Shown: positions 18,781 through 26,931, counted from the stretch's first letter. The stretch: 64,000 nt of DNA from Pseudobdellovibrionaceae bacterium (GCA_020635075.1 JACKAM010000003.1:186001-250000), one strand, 5' to 3'. Notes: generated from the letters alone by a model not told the origin. Translations and numbers: made by a program.

Positions 18781-19368
18781 TCACTTCAGGTGTGGGCGAC
18801 AATTGCCTGTTGCCCACACACGGAAGATATAATTGGTTACTCTACCGTAGTGAACAATGTCACAATTGAGCTCGGACGAAGTCATATCAAAGACAAAGTA
18901 ACCGCTGCACAGCGGAGTCTTCACCCATGCATCGGTATCGGACCTACCGTCAGGATCGTGAAAGATGTCCATCGAGTCCACCGTCGTTCCGATGACTTTC
19001 TCGATGTGGCATTGAATCTGCCGTTCGCAAACGTCCCAATGGGGGCCCCATCCCTTAAACAACTCCGTTTCGCAGTAGCTCTTACCACTGGGAGGCGGAG
19101 GCCCAACTGGAGGTGGTTCCACCGGTGGCGGAGGTGGAGGCGGTGGTGGTTCAACCACGACAGGAGGCGGTTCCTCCGGTGGTGGAGGCGGCGGCTGAGG
19201 CCCTTCAGGTGTCGGATTGACGGGAGATTCCGGCGGATTGTAGTCCGGATCGTCAATATCCGACACAGATTGCTGAGGGTCAATAACCCCACCATCCTGA
19301 AATCTCACCTCACTGCAGGAAGTGTAGACAATTAACAATAGAATTGCGGTCGTAATTTTAGTTTTCAT
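18781..19368 (-). CDS. Proline-rich lipoprotein
   Basis: A 195-residue protein. Its signal peptide ends in YTSC. Residues about 45-95 are a low-complexity Pro/Glu/Val linker (PEGPQPPPPPPEEPPP, PPPPPPPPPVEPPPVGP) that could span periplasm or peptidoglycan. The C-terminal 95 residues hold six cysteines (YCETEL, VCERQIQC, PLCSGY, NCDIV, NCRPH), a likely disulfide-rich domain. No family recognised. Confidence 0.6.
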   Translation of the reverse strand: MKTKITTAILLLIVYTSCSEVRFQDGGVIDPQQSVSDIDDPDYNPPESPVNPTPEGPQPPPPPPEEPPPVVVEPPPPPPPPPVEPPPVGPPPPSGKSYCETELFKGWGPHWDVCERQIQCHIEKVIGTTVDSMDIFHDPDGRSDTDAWVKTPLCSGYFVFDMTSSELNCDIVHYGRVTNYIFRVWATGNCRPHLK

Positions 19369-19814
19369 GACTGATACCCCTTACAGCCATAGTGATTGCA
19401 AAGAGTGGCCCGGATCGGGCGAAGACCAGAGGTTTGAGTTAGTTCACTAGGTACCCAGGAATTGCGGCAAAATTTAAAACCGACCCAAATTGGGATGTGA
19501 GCCAAATCGCAAACAAGGCGAAGTCTGCACAAAATCCTGAAACTTCTTTGAAAAATTGCCGTTGTGAGTTGAAATTCACCTGTTTCACGCACCCTCTGAC
19601 GCGCCACCCTCGCCAATTGACGTCTTGGGCCCCAAATCCTTTCGATTTCAAGAAGCCATCCCCTCACCTCTGATGTCACTGAGGTGGGTCGTCCCCCCGG
19701 CATGTGGAGTCAATTTGGATTTAGTACTCTTTTGGAATCTTGCTTTGACAGAGCCCTGGGCCTCGACAAAAATGTCGCGATCAAAAAACTGAATTGTAAA
19801 CAGGGGGGAATCTG
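19369..19814. other. Intergenic region between divergent genes, no gene supported
   Basis: This 446-base gap lies between the divergently read proline-rich lipoprotein and beta-barrel genes, so it should contain both promoters. A TTGACA hexamer is at 19745-19750, but no convincing -10 follows at the right distance. A short dyad CACCTC/GAGGTG lies near 19665-19686. The open frames on the minus strand here lack ribosome sites and coding character and are not called. Confidence 0.4.
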
Positions 19815-20672
19815 TTGAAAATACTGATCTGTGTACTATTGGCATTGACCTTTGTAAGTGAAGTAAGTCTCGCTCAAGAAAATGACGGGGCCAAGATTGT
19901 TACCGCTGATGATGACGGCGGCGGCATAACCAATTCCAAAATGAAGGCGATGGCCGGCTCCGAGTCTCGTTATTCATTTAAGATGAATCTCAAATATTTG
20001 GGATCTAGCATCAAAGATCCGGGCAAGAGCAATCGCCCCAATCCCGATAACAGCCTGGTGATTCCCAAAACAGAACTTCAAGGTTCGGTGAGCGGCGTCT
20101 ACCGGATTGATAAATCCACGACATTGGCCGCCGGAACGGGCATCACCTTTGTCGAACCCGAAAAGAACCTCGAACAATCAGAAATGGCGACTCCTTATCT
20201 GACTTATTCTCATTCATTTTCCAAGTACGGGATGGAGCATAACTCTTCCGCAAAATACAGCTACTATACCGGGCGAACTCGTGACTCCGGCCGCGATATG
20301 CACTTAACTCTCAGTCACTACTTTGCCAAAAAAGTCGGCGACAGCCGCCTAACCATTGGTGCCGATGTTGGCATTGGTGGTTCTACCTTCACTGTTTCCG
20401 ATACCGATGATTTGGATTGGGGTTGGGGCCTTTCTCCCTTTGCTGAGTACATGATCAAAGACGGCTTCACGGCGACTGTGGTTGTCGTTACCGGTGGTTC
20501 CCACTATCGCCTGCGTGACAAAATTGAAAGTGATACCATACTGGCAGAACTGGGAGTGGGGATTGCAGCAACCGAGAAGATCTATGTAAATCCCGTCATT
20601 GCTATGTATCCAGAGGACCCCAATCTGGACACCACAACATTTTCGGTGAATACAATCGTTAATGCGTTCTGA
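19815..20672 (+). CDS. Outer-membrane beta-barrel-like protein
   Basis: A 285-residue protein from a TTG start after CAGGGGGG. The signal peptide ends near SLA/QEND. The mature sequence alternates polar and hydrophobic residues typical of a barrel (YSFKMNLKYLGS, LQGSVSGVYRID, TLAAGTGITFVEP, TFSVNTIVNAF) and ends in phenylalanine, the usual outer-membrane C-terminal signature. The specific function is unknown. Confidence 0.6.
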   Translation: MKILICVLLALTFVSEVSLAQENDGAKIVTADDDGGGITNSKMKAMAGSESRYSFKMNLKYLGSSIKDPGKSNRPNPDNSLVIPKTELQGSVSGVYRIDKSTTLAAGTGITFVEPEKNLEQSEMATPYLTYSHSFSKYGMEHNSSAKYSYYTGRTRDSGRDMHLTLSHYFAKKVGDSRLTIGADVGIGGSTFTVSDTDDLDWGWGLSPFAEYMIKDGFTATVVVVTGGSHYRLRDKIESDTILAELGVGIAATEKIYVNPVIAMYPEDPNLDTTTFSVNTIVNAF

Positions 20673-20705
20673 TGGTATGAGGGCATCCAAATCAAATTAA
20701 GGCGG

Positions 20706-20836
20706 ATGCTGTACAGGAAGTGTCCGGAAGGCGGGAGCCACCGGACACTATTCCTTTGGTGAACGCCCCGATGACGATCGGGCTCAACCGTTGGTTTCTT
20801 CCTTGGGTTCTAGAGGTCTCTGGTTTTAAGGATGCC
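20706..20836 (+). pseudogene. Decayed, internally deleted copy of the outer-membrane gene at 22084-22635
   Basis: Bases about 20708-20785 closely match 22261-22338 of the intact gene (shared blocks include GCGGGAGCCAC and CGCCCCGATGACGATCGGGC). The match then jumps directly to the 3' end of that gene (TTCCTTGGGTTCTAGA, as at 22619-22635). The middle of the gene, roughly 270 bases, is missing. This is a remnant of a tandem duplication with an internal deletion. Confidence 0.65.
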
Positions 20837-20916
20837 TTGGCCTTCACCCGGTAACTGGCGAGAACAACCTTCTCCCGGTCATTGAGGGGCCCATATTCCC
20901 GAAAGTTTGAAAATAT

Positions 20917-21597
20917 TTATTCCACTAATGGAGCCTTCCAAGAAACCAAAAACCGACGAGTCGAAAAATGAAGGAGCAGAATAAGAGAAGCAAAGCTCGT
21001 GCTAACGATCACGGCAGTTATTGATTCTTTTAGTCCAATTGCCAAAATATCGTACCCCATTTTATTTTCAACAACACCGGTCACGGTTACGTATGCGCCA
21101 AGACATGTGACACCCACCCCTAGTAAAACCAATGCAAGGCTGCCTAAGACAACTGAGATAGAGTCGATCTGGAGATTCTTCCTTGAGTGATCCTTAATCA
21201 AAATGGTCCTAACAAAAAGATTGAGCTCTCTAAAAATCAGTCCCAGCCCAACAAGTAAAATAGCAATCATGCCAGCTCCACCTTGCCTGATAAAATCAAT
21301 CATAAATCTCTCCTTCCCTAAAAATAGGATTAGTCCTGATAGTGGAAACAAAACCAATGCATTTTGAACAAACCGACTGACCCGAGGCCCAAAGCCGTCC
21401 AAAGCCTTTTTCAAACTGGTATTATGAATCTGGTAAAAATCATTTAATGACTCTTCAGCAAACAGGTTATTCTTCTCCTCTGGAAAATACCTAAGGTGCT
21501 CTTCAATTTCATCGGTCAATTGAAATCTTGCTGGGTAAGGGAGTTCTAATTTCTCAATTTGGTTTTTCCAGGAGTCGTTCACACCGGCACCATCCAT
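20917..21597 (-). CDS. Integral membrane protein, partner of PadR regulator
   Basis: A 226-residue protein. The N-terminal 80 residues are soluble (LTDEIEEHLRYFPEEKNN), followed by about four hydrophobic segments near residues 85-105, 115-135, 150-175 and 195-215. The start overlaps the end of the PadR gene by 19 bases. PadR-membrane protein pairs are common, with the regulator controlling its partner. It resembles the prefix domains found beside ABC permeases, but no transporter is present. Confidence 0.6.
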   Translation of the reverse strand: MDGAGVNDSWKNQIEKLELPYPARFQLTDEIEEHLRYFPEEKNNLFAEESLNDFYQIHNTSLKKALDGFGPRVSRFVQNALVLFPLSGLILFLGKERFMIDFIRQGGAGMIAILLVGLGLIFRELNLFVRTILIKDHSRKNLQIDSISVVLGSLALVLLGVGVTCLGAYVTVTGVVENKMGYDILAIGLKESITAVIVSTSFASLILLLHFSTRRFLVSWKAPLVE

Positions 21598-21890
21598 TTG
21601 ATGGCTTTGGACAGTAGATCAAACTCACTTACTTCTTCTTTAGCCAACTTTTTGCCACTGCTGGTGAGGGTATAAACCTTCTTGGATTTGGCACCTGAAA
21701 AGTCATCTATCTTGACCTTAACGTTCCCCTCTTTTTCAAGCCGATGCAAAATTGGGTACAGTGTCCCAAATGGCATTCTAAAAAAACCACGAGATCGTTC
21801 TTCTATGTACTTGGATATTTCATACCCATGCTTTGCCCCGTCCAACAGGGCCATTAGAACCAGGAATGTACCTCTATTCATAGAATTCAT
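21579..21890 (-). CDS. PadR-family transcriptional regulator
   Basis: A 103-residue winged-helix protein of typical PadR length. Family blocks are visible: LMALLDGAKHGYEISKYIEER (recognition region), GFFRMPFGTLYPILHRLEKEGNVK, and KVYTLTSSGKKLAKEE. PadR proteins repress small operons and are released by small molecules. It is first in a two-gene operon with the membrane protein and is probably autoregulated through the dyad just upstream. Confidence 0.88.
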   Translation of the reverse strand: MNSMNRGTFLVLMALLDGAKHGYEISKYIEERSRGFFRMPFGTLYPILHRLEKEGNVKVKIDDFSGAKSKKVYTLTSSGKKLAKEEVSEFDLLSKAIKWMVPV

Positions 21891-21900
21891 ACACCTTTTA

Positions 21901-21930
21901 TATCGTTAACCGATATATCTGTCAACGATA
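21901..21930 (-). promoter_or_regulatory. Probable PadR operator
   Basis: The dyad TATCGTTAACCGATA (21901-21915) is followed by a further half-site TCAACGATA (21922-21930). It lies 10-40 bases upstream of the PadR start codon, where a repressor would cover the promoter. PadR operators are usually A/T-rich dyads of this kind. Binding is inferred. Confidence 0.5.
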
Positions 21931-22083
21931 CAATAACACATGTATAGAATTGGGATTGATGCTGGACCCCGGATCGCCCGCGCCTAAGTCGCCCACCCAA
22001 TACCCCGGACCCTTGATTCCCCGGCGATTGTCATGCACTCTGGAGTCAGTTTGCCGATGGGTCCTATACAACGGAGATATTGT

Positions 22084-22635
22084 GTGCGCATTGTCGCTTT
22101 TCTCATACTGATAATAGTCGTCGACACTCTTCCCTTCGCATCGGCCTCTGCTGCTGGTGCCGTTAAGAACCCACGTGAAGGCTGGTTTGTTATTCCCCAC
22201 GGTTCGATTGGAGTTAACTCCCAGCAAGGCACCGCATTTAACTTGGGCGTCGACATCGGCTGCTGTACAGGCAGCGCTTGGAAAGCGGGAGCCACTGGGC
22301 ACTATTCATTTGGTGAGCGCCCCGATGACGATCGGGCCATTGGCGGGGGCTTGTTCGTCGGCTATGCCCAAGTCCTCGATGACTGGCTCGTCTTTCATGC
22401 CCGCGAAGAAGTGGGATATTTGGATGTAAGAAACCCCATCGACCCTGAGCCTACCTCTGGCCCCACCTATGTGAGCCTGGATGGAACTGCATCCATCACA
22501 TCAGCTGGACTCACCGTATTTTTCGGTCGCGCCTTAGCACTCAGCTTTGGCTACAGCTACATCGTGGGTATTGGCGACTCGGATCTTGGCAAAGGCCGTT
22601 CGGGACCCACCATTGGTTTTTTCCTTGGGTTCTAG
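22084..22635 (+). CDS. Outer-membrane / exported protein of unknown function
   Basis: The GTG at 22084 is chosen because GGAG lies 7 bases upstream and it begins a signal peptide (VRIVAFLILIIVVDTLPFASASA). The 183-residue product ends in a barrel-like strand set (ALSFGYSYIVGIG ... GPTIGFFLGF) with C-terminal phenylalanine. A broken partial copy lies at 20706-20836. The IS481-type element begins about 115 bases after the stop. Confidence 0.55.
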   Translation: MRIVAFLILIIVVDTLPFASASAAGAVKNPREGWFVIPHGSIGVNSQQGTAFNLGVDIGCCTGSAWKAGATGHYSFGERPDDDRAIGGGLFVGYAQVLDDWLVFHAREEVGYLDVRNPIDPEPTSGPTYVSLDGTASITSAGLTVFFGRALALSFGYSYIVGIGDSDLGKGRSGPTIGFFLGF

Positions 22636-22772
22636 ACGTTGGAGTCAGGCGAGGCGCCTTGGCCTGAGAGAACGCAGGCGTACACAGATGTACGTTGGAG
22701 TGAGCGAAGGCCAAAGGCAACGATGGATGACGAGGTTTATCTTGAGTAACCCGGCACATGGGTAACACTTTG

Positions 22773-22792
22773 TACCGGACACATAGGTTACA
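22773..22792 (+). repeat. IS481 inverted repeat, left (inner copy)
   Basis: Twenty bases that are a perfect reverse complement of 24008-24027. The diverged outer copy CCGGCACATGGGTAACACT lies at 22751-22769. Tandem repeats at each end probably act as multiple transposase-binding sites. Confidence 0.8.
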
Positions 22793-22817
22793 CTTTTCGG
22801 CATAGGAGGAAAGTCTT

Positions 22818-23996
22818 ATGCCTTGGAAGGAGTGTAGCGTCATGGATGAAAAGCTGAGGTTTATCGCAAGGTTAATTGACGGCGAGAAAATGGCAAGCTT
22901 GTGCAGGGAGTTCGGGATTTCAAGGAAGACTGGGTACAAGATTTGGGACCGGTATAAAGATTGTGGACTGGAAGGTCTGCCTTCCCAGTCTCGCAGGCCC
23001 TATAAACAAGCCAACCAACTGCCCTTCCAAATTGAAAGTCTCATCGTACAGATCAAGAAGGACAAACCCAATTGGGGAGCCCGTAAGATTAGAGAGCGAC
23101 TGAGACGAAAGCATCCGGGCATTAAACTTCCGGCCAATAGTACCGTGCATGCTGTTTTAGATCGGCATGGCCTCGTTAATGCTAGAAAACGACGACGTTA
23201 CAAGGCTGAAGGCACGAAGTTGTCTTACACCTCTGAACCCAATGCCCTGTGGTGTGCCGATTACAAGGGCGAGTTCCTCCTGGGTAACAAGAGCTACTGT
23301 TATCCTTTGACCATCACTGACTTCAGCACCCGGTACTTGCTCACCTGCGAGGCCTTGGAGAGTACCAAAGAGCGCTATGCCTTCACTGTATTCGAAAGAA
23401 CCTTCAAAGAATATGGTCTACCTAAGGCCATCAGAACCGACAATGGAATCCCCTTCTCCAATGTACAAGCCATGTTTGGCCTTAGTCGCCTGTCTGTATG
23501 GTGGCTGAGACTAGGAATCCAGATCGAGCGTACAGCCCCAGGCTGTCCCCAACAAAATGGCAGACACGAGCGAATGCACCTGACGCTGAAAAAAGAGGCC
23601 ACCAAACCCTCCGGCCAAAACCTCCTGCAACAGCAAGAGAAATTTGATCGCTTCACAAGCGAGTACAACCACGACCGTCCCCATGAAGCTCTGGATATGA
23701 AATACCCAGGAGAGGTCTATAAACCGTCCATGAGGCCTTACGAGGGGATATCGGAGGTGGAATACCCAATGCACGACAAAACAGTCACGGTCACACACTG
23801 CGGACGGATCTGTGTGGACAGACGAAAGATTAATTTTAGTAGGGTCTTTGCCGGTCAGGACGTGGGCGTGAGACAGGTTGATGATAGGATATGGCTAGTG
23901 AGTTTTATGAACTACGATTTAGGGTACTTTGATGAGGAAGCTGCACGGGTCGAACCCGGAAAAAACCCGTTTGAAGCAAATGTGTTACCTATGTGA
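22818..23996 (+). CDS. IS481-family transposase
   Basis: A 392-residue protein with a strong AGGAGG site. The N-terminal helix-turn-helix (MASLCREFGISRKTGYKIWDRY) binds the ends. The rve-type DDE catalytic core shows the three acidic residues: ALWCADYKGEF (D), AIRTDNGIPFS (D), and QQNGRHERMHLTLK (E). Full length for the family with no visible frameshift, so it may still be active. Confidence 0.92.
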   Translation: MPWKECSVMDEKLRFIARLIDGEKMASLCREFGISRKTGYKIWDRYKDCGLEGLPSQSRRPYKQANQLPFQIESLIVQIKKDKPNWGARKIRERLRRKHPGIKLPANSTVHAVLDRHGLVNARKRRRYKAEGTKLSYTSEPNALWCADYKGEFLLGNKSYCYPLTITDFSTRYLLTCEALESTKERYAFTVFERTFKEYGLPKAIRTDNGIPFSNVQAMFGLSRLSVWWLRLGIQIERTAPGCPQQNGRHERMHLTLKKEATKPSGQNLLQQQEKFDRFTSEYNHDRPHEALDMKYPGEVYKPSMRPYEGISEVEYPMHDKTVTVTHCGRICVDRRKINFSRVFAGQDVGVRQVDDRIWLVSFMNYDLGYFDEEAARVEPGKNPFEANVLPM

Positions 23997-24007
23997 TCGG
24001 AACAATC

Positions 24008-24027
24008 TGTAACCTATGTGTCCGGTA
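24008..24027 (-). repeat. IS481 inverted repeat, right (outer copy)
   Basis: Perfect 20-base reverse complement of 22773-22792. A diverged second copy TGTTACCTATGTGATCGG lies just inside, at 23983-24000. Confidence 0.8.
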
Positions 24028-24301
24028 TGGACCTCTGAAGAATGGTAGCCCCTATCCCAAGCTAGTCGAACACCCCATTGTGGTAAAACAGGGGGTGCCA
24101 GTACAGTGGAAATTGCCTAATTTGGATCTGATGGAGTTGGCAAACAAATATTGGATTCAAAGTTGGTCCCTGGAAAAGCTCGGCAAACATTATAGCCGAG
24201 CCCCGGAGACCATACGAAAGGAAATTTGCTACCAAAGGGTGGCCGCCAGAAAAGGGCAAAAGCCCTGGGTTGAGATTGTTAAAAAATCAAAGCGACCCTA
24301 A
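24028..24301 (+). pseudogene. 5'-truncated helix-turn-helix gene cut by IS481
   Basis: An open frame runs from the IS481 right end into a TAA at 24299-24301. About 85 residues of non-IS sequence remain: PYPKLVEHPIVVKQGVPVQW, then a helix-turn-helix-like NLDLMELANKYWIQSWSLEKLGKHYSRAPETI. No ribosome site or start lies inside the non-IS part, so this is probably the 3' remnant of a DNA-binding or recombinase-associated gene. Confidence 0.45.
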
Positions 24302-24327
24302 AATTTTGACAATAATAGGAGGATGCC

Positions 24328-24525
24328 ATGAACGCAGCTATCAGCTCAATTATGACGATGGTGTTTTACTTGACCGCTTACGCTGGAATCATCTTTGGTG
24401 CCGGATATTCGGCAAAGGCTATTCACGACAAAGTTCAGTATTTAGCCCTTGAAAAGGCGGCTCAAGGCTTGGGCCGACTGGAGCCGATGGCCCAGCGTAT
24501 GACCGGTGGGAAGCTGGATTACTGA
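24328..24525 (+). CDS. Small membrane protein (65 aa)
   Basis: Preceded by the strong ribosome site TAGGAGG. The 65-residue product has one hydrophobic segment (MTMVFYLTAYAGIIFGAGYSA) and a basic amphipathic C-terminal half. First intact gene on the left side of the ICE. No family recognised. Confidence 0.5.
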   Translation: MNAAISSIMTMVFYLTAYAGIIFGAGYSAKAIHDKVQYLALEKAAQGLGRLEPMAQRMTGGKLDY

Positions 24526-24611
24526 ATTCAATTCCACGAAAAAATGCCCGGCTCTCATCTATGACTATAGATTTTTAATAGAAACAAAATAAAAAGCGTG
24601 ACCTTTACTAA

Positions 24612-24637
24612 AAAACTTGAAATATATGTCAAGTTTT
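24612..24637 (+). promoter_or_regulatory. Operator dyad over toxin-antitoxin promoter
   Basis: A perfect 9-base inverted repeat, AAAACTTGA (24612-24620) and TCAAGTTTT (24629-24637). A possible promoter overlaps it: TTGAAA at 24618-24623 and TATAGG at 24640-24645, spaced 16 bases. It lies just before the putative toxin ATG at 24652. Autoregulation by antitoxin binding is typical of such modules; here it is inference. Confidence 0.5.
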
Positions 24638-24651
24638 GCTATAGGTAATAA

Positions 24652-24942
24652 ATGAGTCGACGAGAGTATAAACAGCAGCTAAGGGTAAACAACAGACTAA
24701 TTACAAAAGTCATTATTGATGACCATTTTGAGTTGAAACACAGTGACTCTATTAGCGATGAGATCATCTTGAGGTTGGTTGCCACACTTAATGAACGTAG
24801 ATTTCAGTCGGTTGATAGAGATGGAGAATTTGAATACTTCGTCGAAGATAAAATTGATCTGGACGGGAAGCTTTATAAATTAATATGGCTTCTGGAAGAC
24901 GATGAAATTTATGTTGGTGTCGTAAACGCCTACAGGAGATAA
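24652..24942 (+). CDS. Putative type II toxin
   Basis: A 96-residue basic/acidic mixed protein with a C-terminal pattern (KLYKLIWLLEDDEIYVGVVNAYRR) reminiscent of small RelE/HigB-like or BrnT-like toxins. The main support is context: an XRE antitoxin-like gene begins 3 bases downstream and a dyad overlaps the promoter. Toxin-first order matches the higBA arrangement. The catalytic fold cannot be verified from sequence alone. Confidence 0.55.
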   Translation: MSRREYKQQLRVNNRLITKVIIDDHFELKHSDSISDEIILRLVATLNERRFQSVDRDGEFEYFVEDKIDLDGKLYKLIWLLEDDEIYVGVVNAYRR

Positions 24943-24945
24943 GAA

Positions 24946-25248
24946 ATGCCTTTCCCAAGCAAACATAAATTAAAAAAAATGCGTGAAAAACTTGAAAAAG
25001 CTGAAGGTTCTATTCACCTTAATGAAAGTGCTACGCCTCTTGAAAAATTTCGCTATCAAATTTGCCAAAAGATTTTGGCTTTTAAGCAAGATCACAACAT
25101 GAAACAAAGGGATGTCGCGAAACAACTTGGTATTGATGAAGCCATTGTTAGCAAAATACTTCATCATCGTATTGAGAAAATATCCACTGACAAGTTGATT
25201 GAGTATTTACAAAAACTCGATCCCACAACTGAGTTGAAGGTGTCCTAG
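24946..25248 (+). CDS. XRE-family antitoxin (HigA-like)
   Basis: A 100-residue protein with an AGGAG site. The central helix-turn-helix (ILAFKQDHNMKQRDVAKQLGIDEAIVSKILHHRIEKIS) is of the XRE type, flanked by a basic N-terminus (KHKLKKMREKLEKAEG). It directly follows the putative toxin gene. It should bind the dyad at 24612-24637 and neutralise the toxin. Confidence 0.7.
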   Translation: MPFPSKHKLKKMREKLEKAEGSIHLNESATPLEKFRYQICQKILAFKQDHNMKQRDVAKQLGIDEAIVSKILHHRIEKISTDKLIEYLQKLDPTTELKVS

Positions 25249-25280
25249 CACTGGACTGAAAAAAGAATGAAGGACGTGCT

Positions 25281-25592
25281 ATGAATAAAAAGAAACCCTA
25301 TAAACCAGCCAAACCTTTTTTTGACAAGCTTTTAAAAAACCCTGAAGTCCGTATTAAATACGAAGAAGAGCGGGTCAAAAGTGAAATTGCAATGGTCGTA
25401 AAAGCGGCCAGAATAAAAGCAGAGCTTACTCAAGCGGAGCTTGCTGAAAAGGTAGGTACAAGCCAAAGCGTTATCGCGCGCCTGGAGTCAGGCTCCGATT
25501 CTAGAACTACCTCTTTGTCACTTCTGGCTCGAATTGCATCCGCTTGTAACGCATCCTTTGAGTTTGGGTTTAGCTTTAAAAAAGCTATATAA
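25281..25592 (+). CDS. XRE-family DNA-binding protein
   Basis: A 103-residue protein with a helix-turn-helix at residues 43-85 (ARIKAELTQAELAEKVGTSQSVIARLESG). The shape matches HigA-type antitoxins but no toxin-like gene is adjacent, so it may be an orphan or a regulator of the neighbouring modules. It converges on the DGR template region. Confidence 0.75.
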   Translation: MNKKKPYKPAKPFFDKLLKNPEVRIKYEEERVKSEIAMVVKAARIKAELTQAELAEKVGTSQSVIARLESGSDSRTTSLSLLARIASACNASFEFGFSFKKAI

Positions 25593-25603
25593 TTCGGACC
25601 CCA

Positions 25604-25686
25604 GGAGGCTAAAAAGCCTCCCAGTCAGCCCAGGTCAGGACTCCGTAGTGCCTTGGGTTGGAACTTAAACCTTTGGTATTAAGTTC
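25604..25686 (-). ncRNA. Structured region downstream of the DGR template repeat
   Basis: Two perfect hairpins follow the TR in the minus-strand direction: GAACTTAA/TTAAGTTC (25661-25686, 10-base loop) and GGAGGCT/AGCCTCC (25604-25621, AAAA loop). In studied DGRs the RNA flanking TR is needed for cDNA priming by RT-Avd. This segment is a candidate for that spacer, or simply for the end of the operon and of the converging XRE gene. Confidence 0.4.
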
Positions 25687-25769
25687 ACATCGTGTGGCCG
25701 CTCATCCGAAGACGAAGCGACATCCCTCACACTTTTAACTTTACCCCAAGTCTGCCAGCCTCAAGCGCC

Positions 25770-25890
25770 AAACACGCAACGAAACCCGATGTTGTTGTTC
25801 GAGTTCGACGGGCCGTTGTTCAGGTTCGACGAGAACACGCCCGAGTTCGTGTTATTGTTCCAGTTGCCCCCACGGATAACCGCACCGGCG
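25770..25890 (-). repeat. DGR template repeat (TR)
   Basis: This 121-base segment matches VR (28416-28536) without gaps. The 18 mismatches are all at T on the plus strand, that is at A on the coding strand. Read in the VR frame, TR encodes RGGNWNNNTNSGVFSSNL followed by NNGPSNSNNNIGFRC, so most variable codons are AAC or AAT as expected for a DGR template. It starts 16 bases after the RT stop and is probably transcribed with it. Confidence 0.97.
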
Positions 25891-25905
25891 GCACGAAAAA
25901 AGCCT

Positions 25906-26931
25906 TTAGGCATTTAGGGAGTCCCGACCCTGTTCTAAATCTTGCCATGACAAATAAGATGTCTTCACCATAGCCAAATAACTTTCTCTCACTTTTTGCT
26001 TCTCAAGCCGAGCTACTTTCTTCTTAAATCTATGTTTGTTGCGGCTTAATATTTTATAACCTTGATGATCCAACAAATAACCCAAAAAGGGGACAGGCGC
26101 ATTGCCCAAGGGAACCCTTTTTCGGATCGGCATTGACAGTTTGAGGTCACTCTCAATATGTGAGACCACAGCTTCCGCCGCGTCCAACACCCTGGATTTA
26201 TCTTTTCCACAAAGAACCAGATCATCCATATAGCGAATATAAAATACCTCTGTAATTTTAACTTTTTCTCGTTGCCAATAGTAATTTAATTCGAGCTCCC
26301 CAGTAGCTAGTCGGTCCGCCGATATCAGATAAAAATTCGCAAAAAGCTGGCTGGTTAAATTGCCAATGGGAATTCCCGCTCCAAGCCTTGAAAAATCAGG
26401 ATGGGAATTTAAAAGTCTATCGATGAGCGGCTCTAACGTGGAATCTGACAGACAGGCCATAAACTTGTTCAAAAGAATTTTGTGGTTAATGCTTTGAAAA
26501 TAGCTGGCAACATCTAATTTGACGGTAAACCGACGCCCACCAAATTTTTTCAAAACCTCCCAAAGACTCAAGGCTGCTCTGCGATTCCCCCTTTTCTTTC
26601 GACAAGCATAAACGCTGTCAGACATAAGCGGGTCAATCACTGGCTCTACTAACCTATGGATGGCGTGATGAACGATTCTATCCATAAACGGGGCACACAT
26701 AATGAGACGCATTTTGGGGTCGTGCACATAAAAGCTCCTGTAGCCCTGCCATATAAATTGATTTGATCGCAATTGCTCTTCTATCACTTTAAGTTTTTCT
26801 CCAATGCAGAATAAGGCCTCTTGATAGCCCTTTGTGGCCTTCTTCCCACGACTGCACTCATGGAAAGCGCTGACCAAATTATCAAAGCTTGCCACTTGTT
26901 CTATTAGACTTGTAGAGTTTGCCTGTTTCAT
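25906..26931 (-). CDS. DGR reverse transcriptase
   Basis: The start at 26931 (ATG AAA CAG) has GGAGG upstream; a slightly longer frame exists. The 341-residue protein has RT fingers and palm motifs: KLDVASYFQSINH (first catalytic Asp), the DGR-type GIPIGNLTSQLFANFYL, the catalytic YIRYMDDLVL, and LSMPIRKRVPLGNAPVPFLGYLL. The (I/V/L)GxxxSQ pattern in place of the retroviral QG motif is characteristic of DGR enzymes. It copies TR RNA with errors at adenines, together with Avd. It overlaps avd by 50 bases. Confidence 0.96.
   Translation of the reverse strand: MKQANSTSLIEQVASFDNLVSAFHECSRGKKATKGYQEALFCIGEKLKVIEEQLRSNQFIWQGYRSFYVHDPKMRLIMCAPFMDRIVHHAIHRLVEPVIDPLMSDSVYACRKKRGNRRAALSLWEVLKKFGGRRFTVKLDVASYFQSINHKILLNKFMACLSDSTLEPLIDRLLNSHPDFSRLGAGIPIGNLTSQLFANFYLISADRLATGELELNYYWQREKVKITEVFYIRYMDDLVLCGKDKSRVLDAAEAVVSHIESDLKLSMPIRKRVPLGNAPVPFLGYLLDHQGYKILSRNKHRFKKKVARLEKQKVRESYLAMVKTSYLSWQDLEQGRDSLNA

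Larger units (their letters stand above)
22750..24027 (+). mobile_element. IS481-family insertion sequence
   Basis: About 1.28 kb. It carries one DDE transposase and ends in doubled inverted repeats. The inner-left TACCGGACACATAGGTTACA (22773-22792) is the exact reverse complement of the outer-right TGTAACCTATGTGTCCGGTA (24008-24027). A second, diverged pair lies at 22751-22769 and 23982-24000. No target duplication is evident. The element separates flank-like DNA from the A/T-rich ICE and truncates a gene on its right side. Confidence 0.8.

Noticed and set aside
19365..19703. Open frame on the minus strand upstream of the proline-rich lipoprotein
   Set aside because: Basic, low-complexity translation without signal or motif and no ribosome site; more likely noncoding DNA.
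24041..24060. TGGTAGC shared with the tRNA-Met 3' end, as a possible attL
   Set aside because: Only seven bases match, which is expected by chance; the following sequence differs.
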